Source of the DNA: Gorillibacterium sp.
GTDB taxonomy: Bacteria; Bacillota; Bacilli; Paenibacillales; NBRC-103111
DNA length: 5,000 nucleotides
NCBI GenBank assembly: GCA_023511325.1
Contig: JAIMBU010000312.1
Span: 1-5,000 of the forward strand
Direction: 5' to 3'
Shown here piece after piece: positions 1 through 5,000 of this stretch. Numbering within the stretch: the first letter of the stretch is position 1; each line of letters starts with the position of its first letter. The translations under genes and the position numbers were made by a program. The notes beneath the pieces were generated by a model, which saw only the letters and a list, made by a program, of their open reading frames with translations, was not told where the DNA came from and searched no databases.

Positions 1-35
1 GGTTACAAGGGTTCCAGAGAGAGGGAGAGAATGGC

Positions 36-455
36 ATGGAACTGGAGAAACGAGAGGAACATGTACTCGTATCGGCACCAACAAAGGCGGGGGAAGCATT
101 TATTAAGCAATTAAAATACAGGGGAATTACGGTTGCGGGGTTGACTAACAACAAAGTTGAGAGAAAGAGATTGGAGAAAGCCGGAGCAGTACAAACGGTT
201 TTAGTTGATACACATAATCAGGATACATGGAAGATTCCACCTTTCTCATTAGGAGATATTTATCTGTTCGAACGAAGCTTCAATTTATGTTGCCAATATA
301 TAGTGATGTGCCGTGCTTGGACAGTAAAGCCGATTTTCGTCATTACCACCTCCATAAATTCTAGATTGGTTTATAGGGGACTTGGGGCCAGTCAGGTGTT
401 TTATTCCTACAGCGGTGATGCCACTTTTTTAGTAAAGGGGAGGAATGAACGGTGA
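36..455 (+). CDS. Small Rossmann-like (TrkA-N/NmrA-like) protein upstream of kdpF; possibly 5'-partial
   Basis: This is a soluble 139-residue protein of unknown function with no membrane segment or signal peptide. The pattern suggests one alternating beta/alpha nucleotide-binding fold: a strand HVLVSAP (9-15), a helix from about 18-28, a second strand ITVAGL (31-36), GAVQTVLVD (50-58), a strand DIYLFER (74-80), a helix 82-95, a strand KPIFVITT (98-105), and a closing GLGASQVFY (115-123). The last part resembles the end of TrkA-N/KTN domains of K+ channels and transporters; the first half looks more like NmrA-type proteins. The glycine loop is degenerate (SAPTKAG), and no acidic residue follows strand 2, so dinucleotide binding is doubtful. 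The stop overlaps the kdpF start, implying co-translation with Kdp. ATG 36 has a GGGAG-rich stretch about 8 bases upstream, but the frame stays open to base 1, so the true start may lie outside. From memory, Alicyclobacillus also has an extra gene (kdpZ) before kdpF; I cannot confirm homology. Confidence 0.72.
   Translation: MELEKREEHVLVSAPTKAGEAFIKQLKYRGITVAGLTNNKVERKRLEKAGAVQTVLVDTHNQDTWKIPPFSLGDIYLFERSFNLCCQYIVMCRAWTVKPIFVITTSINSRLVYRGLGASQVFYSYSGDATFLVKGRNER
435..444 (+). promoter_or_regulatory. Ribosome binding site of kdpF
   Basis: The string AAGGGGAGGA lies 7-8 bases before GTG 452, inside the 3' end of the preceding gene. It decides the kdpF start: the nearby ATG at 445 is in another frame and does not encode a KdpF-like peptide. 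Its position inside the upstream gene fits coupled translation. Confidence 0.75.
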
Positions 456-529
456 TTCTAGTATTAGCTGTTACCTTGCTACTGTTTATCTATCTGGTGT
501 ATGCGCTGATTAACCCTGAGAAGTTTTAG
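452..529 (+). CDS. kdpF: KdpF, small membrane subunit of the Kdp K+-ATPase
   Basis: This 25-residue, single-helix membrane peptide starts with GTG and was found by reading the gap before kdpA. It is nearly all hydrophobic from residue 2 to about 20 and ends YLVYALINPEKF. That ending matches the C-terminal signature of KdpF, whose Escherichia coli form is 29 residues and ends YLVYALINAEAF (from memory). KdpF binds KdpA in the membrane and stabilises the KdpFABC complex. The GTG overlaps the TGA of the upstream gene by four bases (GTGA), and a strong Shine-Dalgarno sequence sits 8 bases ahead. KdpA begins 50 bp later. The position directly before kdpA and the conserved tail make the call firm despite the length. 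Confidence 0.92.
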   Translation: MILVLAVTLLLFIYLVYALINPEKF

Positions 530-565
530 CCTTTGGAAGTTTTCGTTTTATTTATTAGGGTTATT

Positions 566-572
566 GAGGAGG
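566..572 (+). promoter_or_regulatory. Ribosome binding site of kdpA
   Basis: GAGGAGG lies 7 bases before ATG 580. A competing ATG at 576 is only 3 bases from the site and out of frame with KdpA, so 580 is the start. Its strength suggests that kdpA is translated independently of kdpF, 50 bp upstream. Confidence 0.7.
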
Positions 573-579
573 ATCATGG

Positions 580-2256
580 ATGGGCATTTTACAGATTATT
601 GTTGTTATTGTCATCTTATTGCTGCTAGTAAAGCCAGTGGGTACCTATATGTATCATGTGTTCTCTAATGAGTCGAACCGTACGGACAAATGGTTTGCGC
701 CTGTAGAAAAAGGTGTTTTTCGGCTTAGCGGTTTAAAAAACCAAGACGGAATGTCTTGGTCAAAGTATGTACTCAGCTTTGTCCTAACCAATGTTGTACT
801 GATCGTGATCAGCTACTTCTTCCTGCGTTTACAGCATGCACTACCGCTAAACCCTAACGGTATCGGGAATATGGGAGAAACGCTGACGTTCAATACGGTG
901 GTCAGCTTTATGACCAATACCAATCTTCAGCATTACAGCGGCGAAACGGGCTTGTCGTATTTCTCCCAAATGGTCGTGATTACGATGATGATGTTCACTT
1001 CAGCGGCCAGTGGATTGTCCGTAGCTGTGGCTTTTGTTAGAGGGATAACCGGAAGAAAGTCCGTAGGGAACTTCTTTCAAGATTTTATCAAGGCGATTAT
1101 CCGGATCTTCATCCCATTGTCTTTACTATTAACGCTGTTATTTGTAGCCTTGCATGTACCCCAAACACTGAAGCCGACACTTGAACTCACCACATTATCC
1201 GGTCAAACTCAGCAAATTGCTATCGGCCCAATTGCCTCTTTGGAGTCGATCAAACATCTCGGTACCAATGGGGGTGGCTTCCTTGGAGCTAATTCAGCCC
1301 ATCCCTTTGAGAATCCAAGTCCACTGACTAACGTGCTTGAAATACTAGCCATGTGGGTGATTGCTGCAGCCCTGCCTTATATGTACGGTTTATTCGCTAA
1401 GAACAAGAAACAGGGATGGGTCATTTTTACAGCGATGATGGCACTGTTCGTAGTGATGCTCTCCTTTAACTATTATGCTGAGACGAAGGGTAATCCTGCC
1501 ATTCATGCCATGGGCATCAACTCCGCGGTCGGGAGTATGGAAGGCAAAGAGGTGCGCTTTGGCATTGCGCAAAGCTCACTCTTCACTACGGTGACGACTG
1601 CTGCCACTACAGGCAGTGTCAATAATATGCACGATACTCTGACCCCACTTGGTAGTATTACTCCACTAGCCTTGATGATGCTGAACAACGTGTTTGGTGG
1701 TAAGGGTGTCGGGTTGGTCAATATGCTGATGTACGCTATTCTTGGAGTCTTCCTCTGTGGCTTGATGGTTGGACGGACGCCGGAATTTCTCGGGCGAAAA
1801 ATCGAGGCGCGTGAGATGAAGCTGATCGCCATCGCCATTCTCATTCATCCACTGATTATTTTAGGGTCGACGGCAATGGCCTTCTTAACGAACTTAGGGA
1901 TGGGCTCGATCTCTAACCCTGGCTATCATGGAATGACTCAAGTGCTATATGAATATGTTTCCTCCGCTGCTAACAACGGTTCCGGCTTCGAAGGTCTGGT
2001 GGATAATACGCCATTTTGGAACATCACAACTGGGATTGTCATGCTGCTAGGTCGGTATGTTTCGATCATTGCCATGCTAGCCGTTGCCGGTTCGATGCTT
2101 CGGAAGAAGCCAGTGCCAGAGACAATAGGTACATTCCGCACAGACAACGGTTTGTTCACTGGAATCCTGATTGGCACGGTGCTGATCATCGGTGCTTTGA
2201 CCTTTCTACCTGTTATCGTGTTGGGTCCGATTGCGGAATATTTGACCTTGCGTTAA
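580..2256 (+). CDS. kdpA: KdpA, K+-translocating subunit of the Kdp K+-ATPase
   Basis: KdpA is the polytopic membrane subunit that binds and conducts K+ and belongs to the superfamily of K+ transporters with four pore-loop repeats. The protein is 558 residues, essentially the E. coli length (557), and complete. All four selectivity-filter loops are visible: TNTNLQ (112-117, followed by HYSGE), GTNGGG (228-233, followed by [13 protein letters not shown]), [10 protein letters not shown] (343-352), and [11 protein letters not shown] (462-472). The first filter has Leu where E. coli has Trp, and the third reads TTG rather than the enterobacterial SCG. About ten hydrophobic segments are apparent, starting at residues 3-22, and the end LGPIAEYL is typical of the family. 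The start is fixed by the GAGGAGG site 7 bases upstream and by the usual MG..Q N-terminus. kdpF lies 50 bp before it and kdpB 34 bp after it. No disruption is seen. Confidence 0.98.
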   Translation: MGILQIIVVIVILLLLVKPVGTYMYHVFSNESNRTDKWFAPVEKGVFRLSGLKNQDGMSWSKYVLSFVLTNVVLIVISYFFLRLQHALPLNPNGIGNMGETLTFNTVVSFMTNTNLQHYSGETGLSYFSQMVVITMMMFTSAASGLSVAVAFVRGITGRKSVGNFFQDFIKAIIRIFIPLSLLLTLLFVALHVPQTLKPTLELTTLSGQTQQIAIGPIASLESIKHLGTNGGGFLGANSAHPFENPSPLTNVLEILAMWVIAAALPYMYGLFAKNKKQGWVIFTAMMALFVVMLSFNYYAETKGNPAIHAMGINSAVGSMEGKEVRFGIAQSSLFTTVTTAATTGSVNNMHDTLTPLGSITPLALMMLNNVFGGKGVGLVNMLMYAILGVFLCGLMVGRTPEFLGRKIEAREMKLIAIAILIHPLIILGSTAMAFLTNLGMGSISNPGYHGMTQVLYEYVSSAANNGSGFEGLVDNTPFWNITTGIVMLLGRYVSIIAMLAVAGSMLRKKPVPETIGTFRTDNGLFTGILIGTVLIIGALTFLPVIVLGPIAEYLTLR

Positions 2257-2275
2257 CTTTACATCGGTAAACTTT

Positions 2276-2284
2276 GGAGGAGAG
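2276..2284 (+). promoter_or_regulatory. Ribosome binding site of kdpB
   Basis: GGAGGAGAG sits about 8 bases before ATG 2291 in the 34-bp kdpA-kdpB gap. Just upstream lies a weak 5-bp inverted repeat (TTTAC 2258-2262 / GTAAA 2267-2271), which is too short to call a regulatory hairpin. Confidence 0.65.
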
Positions 2285-2290
2285 AACAAG

Positions 2291-4324
2291 ATGAGCACGA
2301 TAAAAAGAAAAAAACTACTGAGTGGGCCCATCGTCCGCAATGCGATAAAAGACAGCTTGATCAAGCTCAATCCGCTGACGTTGATGAAGAATCCGGTGAT
2401 GTTCGTTGTTGAGCTTGGTACCTTCATGGTCTTACTCATGGTACTGGCACCTCACTACTTCCATGCAGAGGACTCCCAAGGCTTCAATATCGCGGTATTT
2501 ATTGTTCTGCTCTTTACGGTATTGTTCGCTAACTTTGCCGAAGCTCTGGCGGAAGGGCGGGGGAAAGCTCAGGCAGACTCGCTTAAAAAGACGAAGCAGG
2601 ATCTTTCAGCTAAGAAATTGTTTGGGACAACGCTCAAAGTCGTCGCTTCCTCCGAACTGCGCAAGGGAGATGTGGTCATCGTCACCCAAGGAGAGTTTAT
2701 TCCTGGGGATGGTGAAGTAATTGAAGGGCTGGCGTCCGTCGATGAGTCCGCGATAACTGGTGAATCGGCTCCAGTCATTAAGGAGGCTGGCGGAGACTTC
2801 TGCTCAGTAACGGGCGGAACGCGGGTTGTCAGTGATGAGATCAAGGTACGAATCACGAGTGATCCTGGGGAGTCCTTCCTAGACCGAATGATTTCTCTTG
2901 TTGAGGGTGCCAAGCGGCAGAAGACACCGAATGAAATTGCCCTAAATACATTGCTCATCAGTCTGACAATCATCTTCCTGATTGTTGTCGTCACCTTGCG
3001 ACCGATCGCCAGTTATCTGAATATTGATTTGGAAATACCGGTTTTGATTGCCTTGCTAGTCTGCCTGATCCCAACGACAATCGGTGGCTTATTGTCGGCA
3101 ATCGGGATTGCCGGAATGGACCGAGTCACGCAGTTTAATGTCCTTGCGATGTCTGGTAAAGCGGTCGAAGCAGCCGGAGACATCAACACGATGATTCTTG
3201 ATAAAACTGGAACCATTACCTTTGGTAACCGGATGGCAAGTGAATGTATTCCGGTGGGCATAGAAACAGAAGCGGAGCTTACCGCTTGGGCGGCGATCAG
3301 TTCGCTCAAGGATGAAACGCCAGAAGGACGATCCGTTATCGAGCTAGCCAAGAAGCGTGAGCAGACCTATGATGCCGGACTTGCAGATGGCGGTGCATTT
3401 ATTGAATTTAAGGCAGAAACGCGGATGAGCGGGATTGATCTGCTGGACGGACGTCATGTGCGTAAGGGGGCAGTAGATGCCGTAAAGAAATGGGTTATTG
3501 CCCAAGGTGGAATAATCCCAGCGGATTTAGATGAAAAATCGAATGATATTGCCCGTCAAGGAGGAACGCCGCTGGCTGTTGCCGTGGATAATCGGATATT
3601 TGGACTGATCTACCTGAAGGATACCGTCAAGCCTGGCATGAAGGAGCGGTTTGAGGAGTTACGGCAGATGGGAATTAAAACCATCATGTGTACCGGTGAT
3701 AACCCTTTGACGGCTGCGACAATTGCCCGTGAGGCGGGAGTTGATGATTTCATCGCCGAAAGCACACCGGAAGATAAAATTGCTGTCATTCGCCGTGAGC
3801 AAGCCGAAGGAAAGCTGGTCGCCATGACCGGAGACGGCACGAATGACGCTCCCGCCTTGGCGCAGGCCGATGTAGGCTTAGCGATGAACAGCGGCACGAC
3901 CGCGGCCAAGGAAGCGGCCAATATGGTCGATCTGGACTCAGATCCATCGAAGATTATTGAGGTTGTAGCGATTGGTAAGCAGCTTTTGATGACGCGTGGT
4001 GCTTTGACAACATTCAGTATTGCCAACGATATCGCCAAATACTTTGCCATTATTCCCGCCATGTTTACACTGGCGATCCCTGAGATGGAAGCCCTCAACG
4101 TAATGGATCTTGGATCTCCAAACTCAGCTATTCTGTCTGCACTAATCTTCAATGCCATCATTATCCCCATGCTGATTCCTTTGGCTATGCGGGGTGTTTC
4201 TTATAAAGCCATGAGTTCCACCCGATTACTCAGCCGAAACATTCTTATCTATGGACTGGGTGGAATCATCGTTCCCTTTGTTGGAATCAAGCTGATCGAC
4301 TTAGTCGTAAATATCTGGATCTAA
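2291..4324 (+). CDS. kdpB: KdpB, P-type ATPase catalytic subunit of the Kdp K+ pump
   Basis: KdpB hydrolyses ATP through an aspartyl-phosphate intermediate to drive K+ taken in by KdpA. At 677 residues it is close to the E. coli length (682) and complete. The P-type ATPase order is intact: membrane helices at about 35-54 and 65-83; actuator domain with TGES (156-159); helices at about 219-236 and 250-273 with the Pro-containing CLIPTTIGG (258-266); phosphorylation motif DKTGT (304-308, acceptor Asp304); nucleotide-binding KGA (392-394); TGDNPLTA (468-475); hinge TGDGTNDAP (513-521); then C-terminal helices. [11 protein letters not shown] (575-585) keeps the Asp580 and Lys583 pair that matches the charged pair in E. 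coli helix 5. Ser159 of TGES corresponds to the serine whose phosphorylation inhibits E. coli KdpB, so the same control is possible. The start follows GGAGGAGAG. kdpC begins 42 bp after the stop. Confidence 0.98.
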   Translation: MSTIKRKKLLSGPIVRNAIKDSLIKLNPLTLMKNPVMFVVELGTFMVLLMVLAPHYFHAEDSQGFNIAVFIVLLFTVLFANFAEALAEGRGKAQADSLKKTKQDLSAKKLFGTTLKVVASSELRKGDVVIVTQGEFIPGDGEVIEGLASVDESAITGESAPVIKEAGGDFCSVTGGTRVVSDEIKVRITSDPGESFLDRMISLVEGAKRQKTPNEIALNTLLISLTIIFLIVVVTLRPIASYLNIDLEIPVLIALLVCLIPTTIGGLLSAIGIAGMDRVTQFNVLAMSGKAVEAAGDINTMILDKTGTITFGNRMASECIPVGIETEAELTAWAAISSLKDETPEGRSVIELAKKREQTYDAGLADGGAFIEFKAETRMSGIDLLDGRHVRKGAVDAVKKWVIAQGGIIPADLDEKSNDIARQGGTPLAVAVDNRIFGLIYLKDTVKPGMKERFEELRQMGIKTIMCTGDNPLTAATIAREAGVDDFIAESTPEDKIAVIRREQAEGKLVAMTGDGTNDAPALAQADVGLAMNSGTTAAKEAANMVDLDSDPSKIIEVVAIGKQLLMTRGALTTFSIANDIAKYFAIIPAMFTLAIPEMEALNVMDLGSPNSAILSALIFNAIIIPMLIPLAMRGVSYKAMSSTRLLSRNILIYGLGGIIVPFVGIKLIDLVVNIWI

Positions 4325-4352
4325 AATCCAATTTGATTTACAAATCAGAAAA

Positions 4353-4360
4353 AGGGTGAG
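4353..4360 (+). promoter_or_regulatory. Ribosome binding site of kdpC
   Basis: AGGGTGAG is centred about 9-10 bases before ATG 4367, with GGTGA as the core. It is weaker than the sites before kdpA and kdpB. It lies in the 42-bp kdpB-kdpC gap. Confidence 0.6.
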
Positions 4361-4366
4361 AATATA

Positions 4367-4783
4367 ATGGAAAAATCCTCTAGAGCTGTTACAGAAGTGC
4401 AGCCCGAATCGAGAGTCTCCTATTTCTTGATTATCGTTCGGCTCTGCCTTGTCTTCATCGTCCTATGTGGCATCCTATATCCTTTGGTCAGCACGGGGCT
4501 TGCTCAGGTATTTCTGCCATCACAAGCCAATGGAAGCTTGCTGAAGAATGATGCAGGCATGGTTGTGGGCTCTGAGCTAATTGGTCAAAGTTTTACTGAT
4601 CCGGGACTGTTTCACGGTCGCGTATCCAGCATTGATTACAAAGCGGAAGCTTCCGGCTCCAATAACTACGCGCCCTCCAACCCAGCTATGCTACAACGGA
4701 CTAAGGATTTCATCGCGCAGTGGCATCAGGATAATCCGAGCATCCCGTTAACCCAGTTGCCAATTCGTTCACCGAACATGTAG
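4367..4783 (+). CDS. kdpC: KdpC subunit of the Kdp K+-ATPase, C-terminally truncated
   Basis: KdpC is a single-helix subunit with a large extracytoplasmic domain; it contacts KdpA and is normally required for assembly and K+ affinity. This copy has 138 residues against about 190 in the family. The retained part is normal: a cytoplasmic N-terminus (1-17), a transmembrane helix (about 19-42, ending GILYPLVSTG), QANGSL (53-58), GSELIGQSFT (68-77), FHGRVSS (82-88), and SGSNNYAPSNP (96-106). After DNPSIPLTQLPI (122-133) the family continues with the conserved GSGLDP..SP region and a C-terminal lobe. Here the frame instead reads RSPNM and stops. The sequence from about 4766 on is the complement of a YkvI-like gene, so the 3' third has been replaced. 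The product probably does not fold or function fully. It is the last Kdp gene, 42 bp after kdpB; no kdpD/kdpE is visible. Confidence 0.9.
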   Translation: MEKSSRAVTEVQPESRVSYFLIIVRLCLVFIVLCGILYPLVSTGLAQVFLPSQANGSLLKNDAGMVVGSELIGQSFTDPGLFHGRVSSIDYKAEASGSNNYAPSNPAMLQRTKDFIAQWHQDNPSIPLTQLPIRSPNM

Positions 4784-4989
4784 TGGTTGAATTGATGATA
4801 GGAAGATGCTTCGATTTTTTGTGCGAGCAGCATGACTTTCGCCCCCGCTAAAGTAAACAGAAAAATGCTAATAGCGATGATAATGGTGCTTTTGCTGCCG
4901 AATCGTGTAATGAATTGGAAAATTTCCTGCCCGCTTGCGAATCCGGCGCCGACAATTGTTCCGATATACGTAAAACCGACTTGTATCAT
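4726..4989 (-). CDS. YkvI-like putative transporter, N-terminal fragment, 3'-truncated
   Basis: This is the N-terminal part of a multi-pass membrane protein resembling YkvI-type putative transporters, which belong to the LeuT-fold/APC-like group; the substrate is unknown. Visible features are a first helix with a glycine-broken centre, VGFTYIGTIVGAGFASGQEI (4-23), typical of the unwound substrate-binding helix of this fold; a second helix STIIIAISIFLFTLAGAKVML (34-54, split here as two runs: STIIIAISIF then LFTLAGAKVML); and a loop with SSYHQFNHYMFGERIG (62-77). Family members have many more helices, but here the frame passes into the complement of kdpC and ends NGMLGLS, so the 87-residue product is only a stub. 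Start: ATG at 4987-4989 has AAGGGA 5 bases upstream, at the window edge. The frame is open to base 5000, so a slightly earlier start outside is possible. It converges on kdpC and overlaps it by 58 bp. Confidence 0.72.
   Translation of the reverse strand: MIQVGFTYIGTIVGAGFASGQEIFQFITRFGSKSTIIIAISIFLFTLAGAKVMLLAQKIEASSYHQFNHYMFGERIGNWVNGMLGLS
4746..4766. other. Probable rearrangement or chimeric joint between kdpC and a YkvI-like gene
   Basis: Left of this segment the + strand reads as good KdpC (up to QLPI). Right of it the - strand reads as a good YkvI-like protein (back to FGERIG). Within it both readings are plausible: CAGTTGCCAATT gives KdpC Q-L-P-I on + and YkvI-like I-G-N-W on -. The exact breakpoint therefore cannot be placed, and the ambiguity would fit a short microhomology shared by the two parents. 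The segment also contains the palindrome GTTAAC (4747-4752). Whether this is a real inversion/translocation or an assembly or amplification chimera cannot be told from the window. Confidence 0.65.
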
Positions 4990-5000
4990 CGCTTTCCCTT

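Noticed and set aside
31..33. ATG at 31 as an alternative start of the first gene
   Set aside because: It is in a different frame from the 36-455 coding sequence and does not lead into the Rossmann-like protein.
530..560. Possible internal promoter (TTGGAA followed by AT-rich TTTATT) before kdpA
   Set aside because: The -10-like element is poor, and the 50-bp gap inside a coupled operon does not call for a promoter.
1503..1844. Antisense open frame within kdpA (with similar ones at 1390-1572, 1666-1848 and 1938-2189, and a + strand one at 2016-2270)
   Set aside because: These are shadows of kdpA in other frames, with no recognisable domain, no suitable ribosome binding site, and low-complexity composition typical of complement frames.
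2258..2271. TTTAC/GTAAA hairpin between kdpA and kdpB
   Set aside because: A 5-bp stem with a 4-base loop is expected by chance in AT-rich spacers, and there is no sign of conservation or an attenuator.
3610..4170. 186-residue antisense open frame within kdpB (also 2569-2994, 3013-3351 and 2206-2439 on -, and 2406-2720 on +)
   Set aside because: They lie inside a fully conserved kdpB coding sequence; their translations are Ser/Ala/Ile-rich complement artefacts and match no family I recognise.
4331..4345. Inverted repeat ATTTG/CAAAT with a 5-base loop between kdpB and kdpC, as a possible terminator or processing site
   Set aside because: Only five AT-rich pairs, no GC-rich stem and no following T-run; it would be very unstable, and kdpC has its own ribosome binding site directly after it.
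4784..5000. Insertion sequence or transposon end as the cause of kdpC truncation
   Set aside because: The sequence beyond the joint reads continuously as the start of a YkvI-like membrane protein; no terminal inverted repeats, target duplication or transposase is visible.

Overview
The window carries most of a kdpFABC operon (high-affinity, ATP-driven K+ uptake) on the + strand. A small Rossmann-like gene precedes it, and a fragment of an unrelated membrane-transporter gene on the - strand breaks into its end. The protein sequences, moderate GC content, strong purine-rich Shine-Dalgarno sequences and a GTG-started kdpF point to a low-to-mid-GC Firmicute, most likely of the Paenibacillus type. 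This is judged by eye and not by a database search.

Layout: (1) 36-455, or open from the left edge, is a small soluble protein resembling a TrkA-N/KTN or NmrA-like nucleotide-binding fold with a degenerate glycine loop. (2) 452-529 is kdpF, a 25-residue single-helix peptide that overlaps the preceding stop codon by 4 bases. (3) 580-2256 is kdpA, the intact K+-conducting subunit. (4) 2291-4324 is kdpB, the intact P-type ATPase subunit. (5) 4367-4783 is kdpC, which has a normal N-terminal half and then stops about 50-60 residues early. (6) 4726 to the right edge, - strand, is the N-terminal part of a YkvI-like multi-pass transporter, which is itself cut off where it meets kdpC. All + strand genes are closely spaced, with gaps of 34-50 bp or overlap, and look like one transcription unit. 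No promoter or terminator for it could be identified. No stretch over 300 bp lacks a gene.

How the genes work together: KdpA selects and passes K+, KdpB hydrolyses ATP through an aspartyl-phosphate cycle, KdpF is a small membrane peptide bound to KdpA, and KdpC is a one-helix periplasmic/extracytoplasmic subunit that the complex normally needs. KdpA and KdpB show all expected motifs, so the pump would be complete except for KdpC.

Two points deserve attention. First, kdpC and the YkvI-like gene destroy each other's 3' ends at one novel joint near 4746-4766, which looks like an inversion/translocation or a chimeric assembly. Second, the Rossmann-like gene is translationally coupled to kdpF, making it a candidate accessory or sensory partner of Kdp. 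I see no evidence for an entirely new system here.
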